The notes under the pieces: generated by a model
Told to the model about the DNA's origin: nothing
Databases searched by the model: none
What the model saw: the letters and a program-made list of their open reading frames with translations, nothing else
Source: Cupriavidus sp. BIS7
GTDB taxonomy: Bacteria > Pseudomonadota > Gammaproteobacteria > Burkholderiales > Burkholderiaceae
Length of the DNA stretch: 64,000 nt
Direction of reading: 5' to 3'
Assembly (NCBI RefSeq): GCF_000292345.1
Contig: NZ_ALOU01000021.1
Span: 1 to 64,000 of the forward strand
Part shown: piece after piece, positions 16,251 to 25,333 of the stretch
Position numbering within the stretch: position 1 is the stretch's first letter
Layout: the number at the start of each line of letters is the position of its first letter
Position numbers and translations under genes: made by a program

Positions 16251-16751
16251 ATGCCAGATGCCATCCCCACCGGCAGCGAAGCTGCCGACGCCGTTGCCCG
16301 CATCGTCGCGGCGCGCCGTGACATGCCCGGCGCACTGTTGCCGATCCTGCACGACATCCAGGACAGCCAGGGTTTCATTCCCGCCGATGCGGTGCCCGTC
16401 ATCGCCCGCGCGCTCAATCTTTCGCGCGCCGAGGTGCATGGCGTGATCACGTTCTATCACCACTTCCGCGAGCAACCGGCCGGCAGGCACGTGGTGCAGA
16501 TCTGCCGCGCCGAGGCGTGCCAGTCCGTGGGCGCCGAAGCGCTTGCCGCGCATGCGAGCAAGGCCCTCGGGTGCGATTTCCACGAAACAACCGCCGATGG
16601 CCAGTTCACGCTGGAGCCGGTCTACTGCCTTGGCCAGTGCGCCTGTGGCCCGGCAATGACAATCGGCGACCGACTGCACGCGCGCGTCGACTCGCAACGC
16701 TTCGACAAGCTGATCGACGCAGTAAGCGAACGTGAGGAGGCCAAGGCATGA
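16251..16751 (+). CDS. fdsG: NAD-dependent formate dehydrogenase, gamma subunit
   Basis: A 166-residue NuoE-like thioredoxin-fold protein with the four cysteines of a [2Fe-2S] cluster in the order CRAEAC and CLGQC. It belongs to the diaphorase half of the soluble molybdenum formate dehydrogenase that couples formate oxidation to NAD+ reduction in the cytoplasm. AAGGTACGGAG precedes the ATG. It is first in the fds operon and overlaps fdsB by four bases (ATGA). NuoE-like subunits also occur in NAD-reducing hydrogenases, but the following fdsA and fdsD settle the assignment. Confidence 0.95.
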   Translation: MPDAIPTGSEAADAVARIVAARRDMPGALLPILHDIQDSQGFIPADAVPVIARALNLSRAEVHGVITFYHHFREQPAGRHVVQICRAEACQSVGAEALAAHASKALGCDFHETTADGQFTLEPVYCLGQCACGPAMTIGDRLHARVDSQRFDKLIDAVSEREEAKA

Positions 16752-18304
16752 GCACGACGATCTTTGTACCGCGTGATTCCACGGCGCTGGCGCTCGGTGC
16801 CGACGAAGTGGCGCAGGCCATCGCGAGCGAAGCGCAAAAGCGCGGCGCCGACGTGCACATCGTGCGCAATGGCTCGCGTGGCCTGTTCTGGCTGGAGCCG
16901 CTTGTCGAGGTGCAGACCGATGCGGGCCGTGTGGCCTACGGCCCGGTGACGGAGGACGATGTCGCCGCGCTGTTCGATGCCGGCTTCCTGCACGGCGGCG
17001 ATCACGCGCTGGCCCAGGGCCTCACCGACGAGATTCCGTTCCTGAAGCAGCAGGAGCGGCTGACGTTCGCGCGGGTCGGCATTACCGACCCGTTGTCGCT
17101 CGATGACTATATCGCGCACGAAGGCTTTGCAGGCCTGACGCGGGCACTGTCGATGACACCCGTGCAGATCGTGCAGGAAGTGATCGACTCGGGCTTGCGC
17201 GGCCGTGGCGGCGCGGCGTTCCCGACCGGCATCAAATGGAAGACCGTGCTCGCGGCGCGCGCCGATATCAAGTACATCGTCTGCAATGCAGACGAGGGCG
17301 ATTCGGGCACGTTCTCTGACCGCATGGTCATGGAGGACGACCCGTTCATGCTGATCGAAGGCATGACAATCGCGGCTCTGGCCGTTGGCGCCGAACACGG
17401 CTACATCTACACGCGTTCCGAGTATCCCCACGCGATTGCCGCGACCGAAGCAGCAATCGAAATCGCCACGCAGGCAGGCTGGCTTGGCGACGATATCCGC
17501 GGCAGCGGCCGCAGCTTCCGGCTCGAAGTGCGCAAGGGCGCCGGTGCCTACGTCTGTGGAGAGGAAACCGCGCTGCTGGAAAGCCTGGAAGGCAAGCGCG
17601 GCGTGGTGCGCGCCAAGCCGCCGCTGCCTGCGGTGGAGGGGTTGTTCGGCAAGCCAACAGTCATCAACAACGTGATCTCGCTGGCTACCGTGCCGGTCAT
17701 CCTCGCGCGTGGCGCGAAGTTCTACCAGGACTTCGGCATGGGCCGCTCACGCGGCACGCTGCCGTTCCAGTTGGCAGGCAATATCAGGCACGGCGGCCTC
17801 GTGGAAAAGGCTTTCGGTATCACGCTGCGCGAGTTGATGATCGACTATGGCGGCGGCACGCGCAGCGGCCGCGCGATTCGCGCCGTGCAGGTGGGCGGGC
17901 CGCTCGGCGCGTACCTGCCCGAGTCACGCTTCGATACGCCGATCGACTATGAAGCGTATGCGGCATTCGGCGCGGTGGTGGGGCATGGCGGCATCGTGGT
18001 GTTCGACGAAACCGTGGACATGGCCAAGATGGCGCGCTACGCGATGGAGTTCTGCGCGATCGAGTCCTGCGGCAAGTGCACGCCATGCCGGATTGGGTCG
18101 ACGCGCGGCGTCGAGGTGATCGACCGCATCATCGCCGGAGACCAGCCGGTGAAGCATGTGGCGCTGGTGCGCGATCTCTGCGACACGATGCTCAATGGAT
18201 CGCTCTGCGCGATGGGCGGCATGACGCCGTACCCGGTGCTGTCCGCGCTCGATGAATTCCCCGAGGATTTCGGGATTTCGGCGACGCCGGCGAAAGCAGC
18301 CTGA
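16748..18304 (+). CDS. fdsB: NAD-dependent formate dehydrogenase, beta subunit
   Basis: A 518-residue flavoprotein related to NuoF with an extra N-terminal thioredoxin-like domain (about residues 1-110). Visible motifs are the FMN/NADH site GRGGAAFPTGIKW, 'NADEGDSGTFSDRMVMEDDP', and the C-terminal 4Fe-4S ligands ESCGKCTPCRIGS near residue 440 with a further Cys downstream. It receives electrons from the Fe-S chain of FdsA and reduces NAD+ at FMN. It is translationally coupled to fdsG. An 84-base gap containing a stable hairpin separates it from fdsA. Confidence 0.95.
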   Translation: MSTTIFVPRDSTALALGADEVAQAIASEAQKRGADVHIVRNGSRGLFWLEPLVEVQTDAGRVAYGPVTEDDVAALFDAGFLHGGDHALAQGLTDEIPFLKQQERLTFARVGITDPLSLDDYIAHEGFAGLTRALSMTPVQIVQEVIDSGLRGRGGAAFPTGIKWKTVLAARADIKYIVCNADEGDSGTFSDRMVMEDDPFMLIEGMTIAALAVGAEHGYIYTRSEYPHAIAATEAAIEIATQAGWLGDDIRGSGRSFRLEVRKGAGAYVCGEETALLESLEGKRGVVRAKPPLPAVEGLFGKPTVINNVISLATVPVILARGAKFYQDFGMGRSRGTLPFQLAGNIRHGGLVEKAFGITLRELMIDYGGGTRSGRAIRAVQVGGPLGAYLPESRFDTPIDYEAYAAFGAVVGHGGIVVFDETVDMAKMARYAMEFCAIESCGKCTPCRIGSTRGVEVIDRIIAGDQPVKHVALVRDLCDTMLNGSLCAMGGMTPYPVLSALDEFPEDFGISATPAKAA

Positions 18305-18337
18305 CCGCATCGCCACACAAATTTGCACACAGAACGA

Positions 18338-18356
18338 CGCATCCCTCAGGGGTGCG
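18338..18356 (+). other. hairpin between fdsB and fdsA
   Basis: An 8-bp stem with one G-T pair (18338-18345 against 18349-18356, three-base loop) lies in the only sizeable gap inside the operon. It has no U-tract and is more likely an mRNA stability or processing element than a terminator. Confidence 0.4.
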
Positions 18357-18388
18357 CATCCTCACAGCAGTAAGACGGGAGACATCCC

Positions 18389-21262
18389 TTGAACGCTCGC
18401 GACGATTTTGATTTCGGTACCCCGGCAAGCGACTCGGACACGCAGGTCACGCTGGAGATCGACGGTGTATCCGTCACCGTGCCGGCCGGCACGTCTGTCA
18501 TGCGCGCTGCCGCCGAGGCTGGCGTAGGCGTGCCCAAGCTTTGCGCCACTGATTCGCTGAAGGCATTCGGATCGTGCCGGTTGTGCCTGGTGGAGATCGA
18601 AGGCCGGCGCGGCTATCCGGCATCGTGCACCACGCCGGTGGAAGCGGGCATGAAGGTGCGCACGCAAAGCGACAAGCTTGGCGACCTGCGCCGCGGCGTG
18701 ATGGAACTCTATATCTCCGATCACCCGCTCGACTGCCTGACCTGCCCGACCAACGGCAACTGCGAGCTGCAGGACATGGCGGGCGTGGTGGGCCTGCGCG
18801 AGGTGCGCTACAACGACGGCGCCGGCAGCGCTGCGCCGATCGCCACGCACACGCACATGGCCAAGGATGAATCGAATCCGTACTTCACGTACGACCCATC
18901 CAAGTGCATCGTCTGCAACCGCTGCGTGCGCGCCTGCGAGGAAACGCAGGGCACGTTCGCGCTGACCATCAGCGGGCGGGGCTTCGAGTCGCGCGTGGCG
19001 GCCGGTACCAGCCAGCCGTTCATGGAATCGGACTGCGTATCGTGTGGCGCGTGCGTCCAGGCCTGCCCGACCGCAACGCTGACGGAAACGTCGGTGATTC
19101 AACTCGGCCAGGCGTCGCACAGCAAGGTCACCACGTGTGCATACTGCGGCGTGGGCTGCTCGTTCAAGGCTGAGATGAAGGGCAACGAGGTGGTGCGAAT
19201 GGTCCCGTACAAGGACGGCGCCGCCAACGAGGGACATGCCTGCGTGAAGGGCCGCTTCGCGTGGGGCTACGCGACGCACAAGGACCGCATCCTGAAGCCG
19301 ATGATCCGTGCGAAGATCACCGACCCGTGGCGCGAAGTGTCGTGGGAAGAAGCGATCGGCTACGCGGCTTCGCAGTTCCGTCGCATTCAATCGCAGCATG
19401 GCAAGGATTCGATCGGCGGGATCGTGTCGTCGCGCTGCACCAACGAGGAAGGCTATCTGGTGCAGAAGCTTGTCCGCGCGGCGTTCGGCAACAACAACGT
19501 CGACACTTGCGCGCGCGTCTGCCATTCGCCAACTGGCTACGGCTTGAAGACCACCATCGGCGAGTCGGCCGGCACACAGACGTTCCGCTCGGTGGCCAAG
19601 GCCGACGTCATCATGGTGATCGGCGCCAACCCGACCGACGGACACCCGGTGTTTGCATCGCGCATGAAGCGCCGCCTGCGTGCCGGGGCGAAGCTGATCG
19701 TGGTGGACCCGCGCCGCATCGACCTGGTGGAGTCGCCGCATATCCGCGCCGACTATCACCTGCAATTGCGCCCGGGCACCAACGTGGCGGTGGTGACGTC
19801 GATGGCGCACGTGATCGTCACAGAAGGCCTGCTCGCGGAACAGTTCATTGCCGAGCGCTGCGAGGACCGCGCGTTCCAGCAGTGGCGTGACTTCGTCGCG
19901 CAGCCCGAGAACTCGCCCGAAGCGCTGGAGGCGGAAATTGGCGTGCCGGCCGATCTGCTGCGCGGCGCGGCACGGCTCTACGCCACCGGTGGCAATGCCG
20001 CGATCTACTACGGCCTGGGCGTGACCGAACATGCGCAGGGGTCCACCACCGTGATGGGCATCGCCAACCTGGCCATGGCCACCGGCAATATCGGCCGCGA
20101 AGGCGTTGGCGTGAACCCGCTGCGGGGCCAGAACAACGTGCAGGGCTCGTGCGATATCGGATCGTTCCCGCATGAGCTGCCGGGCTATCGCCACGTTTCG
20201 GATTCCACCGTGCGCGGCAGCTTCGAGGCCGAATGGAATGTCACGATCAATCCGGAGCCGGGCCTGCGCATTCCGAATATGTTCGAGGCGGCGATCACGG
20301 GTTCGTTCAAGGGCCTGTACTGCCAGGGCGAGGACATCGTCCAGTCCGACCCGAATACGCAGCACGTGGCCCAGGCGCTGTCGTCGATGGAATGCATCGT
20401 CGTGCAGGACATCTTCCTGAACGAAACCGCCAAGTACGCGCATGTGTTCCTGCCGGGCTCTTCGTTCCTGGAGAAGGACGGTACGTTCACCAACGCAGAG
20501 CGCCGCATCTCGCGTGTGCGCAAGGTGATGCCGCCGAAGTCGGGTTACTCGGACTGGGAAGCGACGATCCTGCTGTCCAACGCGCTTGGCTATCCGATGC
20601 ACTACAACCATCCGTCCGAGATCATGGACGAGATCGCGCGACTCACGCCGACGTTCGCTGGCGTCAGCTACAGGAAGCTCGAGGAACTTGGCAGCATCCA
20701 GTGGCCGTGCAACGCGGAGGCGCCGGAGGGAACGCCGACCATGCACGTGGACGCGTTCGTGCGCGGCAAGGGCAAGTTCATCATCACCAAGTACGTGCCG
20801 ACCGACGAGCGCGTCAACCGCAAGTACCCGCTGATCCTGACCACGGGGCGCATCCTGTCGCAATACAACGTCGGCGCGCAGACGCGGCGCACGCACAACG
20901 TGCACTGGCATGACGAGGACCGGCTGGAGATTCATCCGCACGATGCCGAGGAGCGCGGCATCAAGGACGGCGACTGGGTTGGTATCCAGAGTCGTGCGGG
21001 CGAGACCGTACTGCGTGCGATCGTCAGCCAGCGCATGCAACCGGGCGTGGTCTACACCACGTTCCACTTTCCGGAGTCCGGCGCCAACGTGATCACCACC
21101 GACAACTCTGACTGGGCCACCAACTGCCCCGAGTACAAGGTGACGGCGGTACAGGTGATGCCGGTGGCGCAGCCGTCCACATGGCAGCGGGAATATCACG
21201 CGTTCAATGAAGAGCAGCTTGCGCACCTGCGCGCGGCCAGCGAGCCCGCATCGTCGCGGTGA
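18389..21262 (+). CDS. fdsA: NAD-dependent formate dehydrogenase, catalytic alpha subunit
   Basis: A 957-residue molybdenum enzyme. In order: an N-terminal [2Fe-2S] plant-type/NuoG-like region with Cys in CATDSLKAFGSCRLC, a His/Cys cluster around CLTCPTNGNC, two 4Fe-4S clusters (CIVCNRCVRAC, CVSCGACVQAC), a further Fe-S site (CAYCGVGC), then the bis-MGD domain. The active-site Cys-His pair is visible in ARVCHSPTGYG, so this is the cysteine type rather than selenocysteine. The C-terminal domain (FHFPESGANVITTDNSDW) completes the cofactor pocket. It oxidises formate to CO2. FdsC and FdsD, needed for maturation, follow directly. The long antisense frame across it is a composition effect. Confidence 0.96.
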   Translation: MNARDDFDFGTPASDSDTQVTLEIDGVSVTVPAGTSVMRAAAEAGVGVPKLCATDSLKAFGSCRLCLVEIEGRRGYPASCTTPVEAGMKVRTQSDKLGDLRRGVMELYISDHPLDCLTCPTNGNCELQDMAGVVGLREVRYNDGAGSAAPIATHTHMAKDESNPYFTYDPSKCIVCNRCVRACEETQGTFALTISGRGFESRVAAGTSQPFMESDCVSCGACVQACPTATLTETSVIQLGQASHSKVTTCAYCGVGCSFKAEMKGNEVVRMVPYKDGAANEGHACVKGRFAWGYATHKDRILKPMIRAKITDPWREVSWEEAIGYAASQFRRIQSQHGKDSIGGIVSSRCTNEEGYLVQKLVRAAFGNNNVDTCARVCHSPTGYGLKTTIGESAGTQTFRSVAKADVIMVIGANPTDGHPVFASRMKRRLRAGAKLIVVDPRRIDLVESPHIRADYHLQLRPGTNVAVVTSMAHVIVTEGLLAEQFIAERCEDRAFQQWRDFVAQPENSPEALEAEIGVPADLLRGAARLYATGGNAAIYYGLGVTEHAQGSTTVMGIANLAMATGNIGREGVGVNPLRGQNNVQGSCDIGSFPHELPGYRHVSDSTVRGSFEAEWNVTINPEPGLRIPNMFEAAITGSFKGLYCQGEDIVQSDPNTQHVAQALSSMECIVVQDIFLNETAKYAHVFLPGSSFLEKDGTFTNAERRISRVRKVMPPKSGYSDWEATILLSNALGYPMHYNHPSEIMDEIARLTPTFAGVSYRKLEELGSIQWPCNAEAPEGTPTMHVDAFVRGKGKFIITKYVPTDERVNRKYPLILTTGRILSQYNVGAQTRRTHNVHWHDEDRLEIHPHDAEERGIKDGDWVGIQSRAGETVLRAIVSQRMQPGVVYTTFHFPESGANVITTDNSDWATNCPEYKVTAVQVMPVAQPSTWQREYHAFNEEQLAHLRAASEPASSR

Positions 21263-21278
21263 ACCACGGAGCACGGCG

Positions 21279-22124
21279 ATGAAGCGAGACATCACTGACG
21301 AAGACGCCGCTGGCGGCATCGAGATGCTGGCGGCGCAGCACACGCGCGCCGTGACCCGCTGGCGTGCAGGCGCTGTATCCGACGAGATCGATCATCTGGC
21401 AGAAGAGGTGCCGGTGGCGCTCGAGTACAACGGCATTTCGCATGCGGTCATGCTGGCAACGCCGGCGGACCTGGAGGACTTCGCGATTGGGTTCAGCCTG
21501 ACCGAGGGCGTTGTCGATAGCCCGCGCGACATCTACGGCATCGACGTGGAACCCGCGGCCAATGGACTGACGGTGAAGGTCGAGATTGCCACCCCGGCAT
21601 TCGTCGCGCTCAAGGGGCGCCGCCGTGCGTTGGCAGGCCGTACTGGCTGCGGCCTGTGCGGAACTGAATCGCTCGACGAAATCATGCGTACGCCCGGAAT
21701 CGTGCAAAGTGCCGCGTCATTCCATCCAACCGTGTTCGACGACGCATTCGCCGCGCTGCACAAGCGGCAGGCACTGCTGCGCGATACCGGCGCAACGCAC
21801 GCGGCAGCCTGGCTGCGCGCCGATGGCGAAGTGGCGCTGGTGCGCGAGGATGTTGGCCGCCACAACGCGCTCGACAAGCTCGCTGGCGCGTTGGCGCGTG
21901 GCCAGGAGGATGTCGGAAGCGGCGCTGTGATCGTCACGAGCCGCGCCAGCTACGAGATGGTGCTCAAGACGGCGACGATCGGGGCAGGCATCCTCGCGGC
22001 GGTCTCGGGGTCTACCGCGCTGGCCGTGCGGCTGGCCGAATCGGCCGGCGTCACGCTTGCCGGCTTCGTACGTGGGGGCAGCCTTGTCGCGTACACCCAT
22101 CCCCAACGACTCCTTATTGCATAG
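21279..22124 (+). CDS. fdsC: formate dehydrogenase accessory sulfurtransferase
   Basis: A 281-residue FdhD-family protein. It carries the CxxC motif in GRTGCGLCG, the family's sulfur-carrying site, and the conserved 'REDVGRHNALDKLAGAL'. FdhD/FdsC proteins bind the molybdenum cofactor and assist sulfuration and insertion into the apo-enzyme. The ATG at 21279 is chosen: it follows the fdsA stop by 16 bases with GGAGCACGG upstream. The gene is fourth in the fds operon, an order known from Cupriavidus and Rhodobacter. Also called fdhD. Confidence 0.93.
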   Translation: MKRDITDEDAAGGIEMLAAQHTRAVTRWRAGAVSDEIDHLAEEVPVALEYNGISHAVMLATPADLEDFAIGFSLTEGVVDSPRDIYGIDVEPAANGLTVKVEIATPAFVALKGRRRALAGRTGCGLCGTESLDEIMRTPGIVQSAASFHPTVFDDAFAALHKRQALLRDTGATHAAAWLRADGEVALVREDVGRHNALDKLAGALARGQEDVGSGAVIVTSRASYEMVLKTATIGAGILAAVSGSTALAVRLAESAGVTLAGFVRGGSLVAYTHPQRLLIA

Positions 22125-22132
22125 GCTCAGGC

Positions 22133-22375
22133 ATGCATATCGACAACCTGATCAAGATGGCCAATCAGATTGGCAATTTCTTCGAAGCAATGCCCGATCG
22201 CGATGAAGCGCTGGCCGATATCGCCAGTCATCTGAAGCGTTTCTGGGAGCCGCGCATGCGGCGCGCGCTGCTGGCGCATATCGACGCAACGGACGGGGCG
22301 GGGCTGGAGCCGATTGTGCAGACCGCGATAGCGCGTCACCGCGACAAGCTTGCGGTTGCACACGCAGCGGCCTGA
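22133..22375 (+). CDS. fdsD: formate dehydrogenase delta subunit
   Basis: An 80-residue helical protein beginning MHIDNLIKMANQIGNFF and containing the conserved 'HLKRFWEPRMRRALLAHI'. FdsD is a small component associated with the soluble formate dehydrogenase and needed for full activity in related bacteria. It lies 8 bp after fdsC and ends the operon; the next gene is convergent. Confidence 0.93.
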   Translation: MHIDNLIKMANQIGNFFEAMPDRDEALADIASHLKRFWEPRMRRALLAHIDATDGAGLEPIVQTAIARHRDKLAVAHAAA

Positions 22376-22404
22376 ATTGCCCAGGAGCGGACCTCGAGTG
22401 ACCC

Positions 22405-23100
22405 TTATCGCAGCCGCAAAGGCTCAAGCAGCGCCGCGTCATACTGGGCGCGGGTAATGCGGCCCAGTTCCATCATGCGCAGCAGGATATAGGCCTGGCG
22501 CTGCCGCGCGCGGCGCGGGTTCACCACCGGATTGTTGGCCGATGGCGCCTTGGGCAGGCCGGCCAGCATTGCGCATTCGGCCAGCGTGAGCCGATCGACC
22601 GGCTTGCCGAAGTAGGTCTCGGCGGCCTCCGCAAAGCCATACGCACCCTGGCCGAGGTAGATCTTGTTCAGATAGACCTCCAGGATCTCGTCCTTGCTCA
22701 TCGCATGCTCGATCCGGTAGGCGAGCAGGATTTCGTAAAGCTTGCGCGTGTAGGTCTTCTGGCGCGACAGGTAGAAATTACGCGCCACCTGCATCGTGAT
22801 CGTTGAGGCACCCTGCGACAGGTCGTCGGACAGGTTGGCGATCCCCGCACGCATGGCCCCCACATAGTCGACGCCATCATGCAGGTAGAACCGGTCATCC
22901 TCAATGGCGACCACCGCCTCGGGCAGCGTATGCGGAAAATCTGCGAGCTTCACATAGCCGGGGGAGTCGCGGAATGCCGTCATGGCATCGAGCGACGGCA
23001 GCTGCCGGTTAGCCATCACGACGACGAACGCGAGCAGCAATGCGCCGCCGATCACGGCGAGCAGCACGAACTTGACGAAGGCGGACCAGAGACGTTGCAT
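22405..23100 (-). CDS. stand-alone GT51 peptidoglycan glycosyltransferase, PBP1A-like
   Basis: A 231-residue protein with one N-terminal membrane helix (residues 8-30) and a complete GT51 domain: catalytic EDDRFYLHDGVD, GASTITMQVARNFYLSR, KLYEILLAYRIEH and the EVYLNKIYLGQGAYG signature. It ends shortly after the domain. The sequence style (MQVARNFYL, NPVVNPRRARQRQAYIL) resembles the N-terminal half of PBP1A rather than the classical MtgA. It may therefore derive from a bifunctional PBP that lost its transpeptidase, or be a separate monofunctional enzyme. All catalytic motifs look intact, so glycan polymerisation activity is expected. It is convergent with fdsD. Confidence 0.82.
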   Translation of the reverse strand: MQRLWSAFVKFVLLAVIGGALLLAFVVVMANRQLPSLDAMTAFRDSPGYVKLADFPHTLPEAVVAIEDDRFYLHDGVDYVGAMRAGIANLSDDLSQGASTITMQVARNFYLSRQKTYTRKLYEILLAYRIEHAMSKDEILEVYLNKIYLGQGAYGFAEAAETYFGKPVDRLTLAECAMLAGLPKAPSANNPVVNPRRARQRQAYILLRMMELGRITRAQYDAALLEPLRLR

Positions 23101-23267
23101 GGCGCGTATTGTGCCATTGGCAGTCCGGGCGTGGCCCGGATCGACTTTTCAGATCACATGAAGCCCGCGGTATGAAGGCGTCCCCAGGCACTGCCGGTGG
23201 AACTTGTCCTTCGATGCTGCGATCTGAAATAATCGATGCTGATACCGAACGTTTTGGAAGGCGCGCG

Positions 23268-24050
23268 ATGGCGCGCAGAACAGAGATGTCAAACAATATG
23301 AATCCTGACACACGTTCCAGTCTGGAGCTGGAGACAATCCCCAATGCACGTGACCTCGGCGGCCTTGTCGGCCTGAACGGCCGCCGCGTGAGCCCCGGCA
23401 AGCTCTTTCGCAGCGCGAATCCCGCGCTTGCGAGCGCAGCGGACCTGGACCGGCTGCACGCACTGGACATCGATATCGTTGTCGACTTCCGTTCACCCGA
23501 CGAGAAGTCGCCCGCCGAGGCCGCTTTCGGCGAGCGCTTTCACTGGGTTTCGGTGCCCGTGCTTGAGGGCAGCATGGCGATGGACGTGCTGATGCCGCGC
23601 CTGCGCGCAAGTACGCCCGCACAGATGCATGCGTTCATGCTCGACGTGTATCGCGACTTCCCGGTGCGCTACAGCGAAGCATTCGGCGCATTCCTGCGCC
23701 ATGCCGAGGCAGGCCGCACGCTGTTCTACCACTGCACCGCCGGCAAGGACCGCACGGGCTTTGCGTCGCTGCTGCTGCTGTCGGCGCTCGGCGTGCCGCA
23801 GGATGAAATCGTCGCCAACTACCTTGAGTCCAATCACTGGAACCGGCGCTTCAACGACGACGTGCTCGCGCGGGTCGCTCCAATCGGCGTGCAGGCGGAG
23901 GTCATGATGCCGCTGCTGGAGGTGCGGCCCGAGTATCTGGAGGCGTCGATGGATGCCATCGGGCAGGCATACGGCAGCGTGGCGCAGTTCCTCGCCGATG
24001 GCTTGCGCATCGACGTGGAGCAGTTGCGCGCGCATTATCTCGAAGCTTGA
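23268..24050 (+). CDS. tyrosine phosphatase family protein
   Basis: A 260-residue protein with the dual-specificity/tyrosine phosphatase signature HCTAGKDRTG (CX5R), preceded by the family motif NARDLGG and 'GRRVSPGKLFRSANPAL'. This is the bacterial PTP family (PF13350 type) found as LipA-like or MptpB-like phosphatases acting on phosphotyrosine or phosphoinositides. The start at 23268 is chosen because GGAAGG sits seven bases upstream; the ATG at 23286 is also possible. It is monocistronic and ends convergent with ackA, six bases away. Substrate unknown. Confidence 0.85.
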   Translation: MARRTEMSNNMNPDTRSSLELETIPNARDLGGLVGLNGRRVSPGKLFRSANPALASAADLDRLHALDIDIVVDFRSPDEKSPAEAAFGERFHWVSVPVLEGSMAMDVLMPRLRASTPAQMHAFMLDVYRDFPVRYSEAFGAFLRHAEAGRTLFYHCTAGKDRTGFASLLLLSALGVPQDEIVANYLESNHWNRRFNDDVLARVAPIGVQAEVMMPLLEVRPEYLEASMDAIGQAYGSVAQFLADGLRIDVEQLRAHYLEA

Positions 24051-24056
24051 GCGGAT

Positions 24057-25280
24057 CTACAGCCCGCCGGACTCTCGCAGAATTCTCGCGGTAGACAGCG
24101 CGATCATGCCTTCCTCGTCTGTCGGCAGCACCAGCACGGGCACGCGGCTGGAGTCGCGGCTGACGCGCTGGCAGTTCTCGCTGTTTGCCGCGGCATCGAG
24201 TGCAATGCCAAACAGATCGGCAAGGTGTGCGCAGATCCGTGCGCGTACGTCCGGGGAATTGGCACCGATGCCGGCCGTGAAGACCAGCCCATCGAGGCCG
24301 CCCAGCGTGACCGCGAGCTTGCCAATTTCCTGCGCCGCGCGGTAGGCGTAGAAATCTACCGCGAGCTTCGCGCGAGGCGCATCGCTGGCCAGCAGCGCAC
24401 GCATGTCGCTGCTGATGCCTGAGATACCCTTGAGCCCCGACTGGCCGTAGAGCATTGCCTGAATCGCGTCCGGCTCCATGCCCTGCGCAGCCAGCCAAAG
24501 TACCGCGCCGGGATCGATCGTGCCGCAGCGCGTGCCCATCGGCATGCCGTCCAGCGCCGTGAGCCCCATTGTCGAATCGATACTCCGGCCACCGCGCATC
24601 GCGCACAGGCTCGCACCATTGCCAAGGTGGGCAACGATGACGCGGCCTTCGGCCAGATCGGGCGCCACCTGCTGGAGCCGCCGCGCGATATACGCGTAAG
24701 ACAGCCCATGGAAGCCGTAACGGCGAATGCCGCGTTCGTAGTATTCGAACGGCAGCGCCATCAACTGGGCCATGGGATCGTGCCCGGCATGGAATGCGGT
24801 GTCGAAGCAGGCCACCTGCAGGAGATCGGGCGCGGCGCCGCGGATTGCGCGGATGGCCGTCAGGTTGTGCGGCTGATGCAGCGGGGCCAGCGGTATCAGC
24901 GTTTCGAGCCGGGCAATCACGTCGTCGTCAATGCGCACCGCATCGGCGAAATCAATCCCTCCGTGTACCACGCGATGTCCGATTGCTACCGGGGGGGTAT
25001 CGCGCAGCCCGATCTGCAGCGTGAGCCGGATCAGGCGAAATGCGGCGTCGTGATCGGCCACCTGTTCCACTGGAAAGCTTTCGTCGGCCACGCTGCGGCC
25101 ATCGGCCATGCGCGCCACCAGACGCGGCGCCACGCCGATGCCTTCGATCTGGCCATGCGCGACCAGCGTGGGCTGGATGTCGACGTTCTCGTGAGCCGAT
25201 TCCGGCACGACATACACGGAGATCTTGACGCTCGACGAGCCCGCGTTGACGACGAGGATGACGGGATTCGTATTGGTCAC
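24057..25280 (-). CDS. ackA: acetate (or short-chain acyl) kinase
   Basis: A 407-residue acetokinase-family protein. It starts VILVVNAGSSSVK, the family's ATPase motif, and shows GFHGLSYAYI, AHLGNGASLCA and 'SIDSTMGLTALDGMPMGTR'. It interconverts acyl phosphate and ADP with carboxylate and ATP. The start is a GTG at 25280 with AGGAGAAA upstream, no closer ATG being in frame. It is transcribed after pta with a 53-bp gap. Because a PHA-synthase-like protein and fabI sit next door, propionate or butyrate may be alternative substrates; acetate is the default by homology. Confidence 0.93.
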   Translation of the reverse strand: MTNTNPVILVVNAGSSSVKISVYVVPESAHENVDIQPTLVAHGQIEGIGVAPRLVARMADGRSVADESFPVEQVADHDAAFRLIRLTLQIGLRDTPPVAIGHRVVHGGIDFADAVRIDDDVIARLETLIPLAPLHQPHNLTAIRAIRGAAPDLLQVACFDTAFHAGHDPMAQLMALPFEYYERGIRRYGFHGLSYAYIARRLQQVAPDLAEGRVIVAHLGNGASLCAMRGGRSIDSTMGLTALDGMPMGTRCGTIDPGAVLWLAAQGMEPDAIQAMLYGQSGLKGISGISSDMRALLASDAPRAKLAVDFYAYRAAQEIGKLAVTLGGLDGLVFTAGIGANSPDVRARICAHLADLFGIALDAAANSENCQRVSRDSSRVPVLVLPTDEEGMIALSTARILRESGGL

Positions 25281-25333
25281 GCTGGCATTTCTCCTGGGGA
25301 TCGCTGAGGGAACTGAGGGAATGCTGAACGAAC

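Noticed and set aside
18362..21343. 993-residue open frame antisense to fdsA
   Set aside because: It lies wholly opposite a well-supported catalytic subunit, has low-complexity His/Arg-rich content and no family motifs. GC-rich third codon positions produce such frames.
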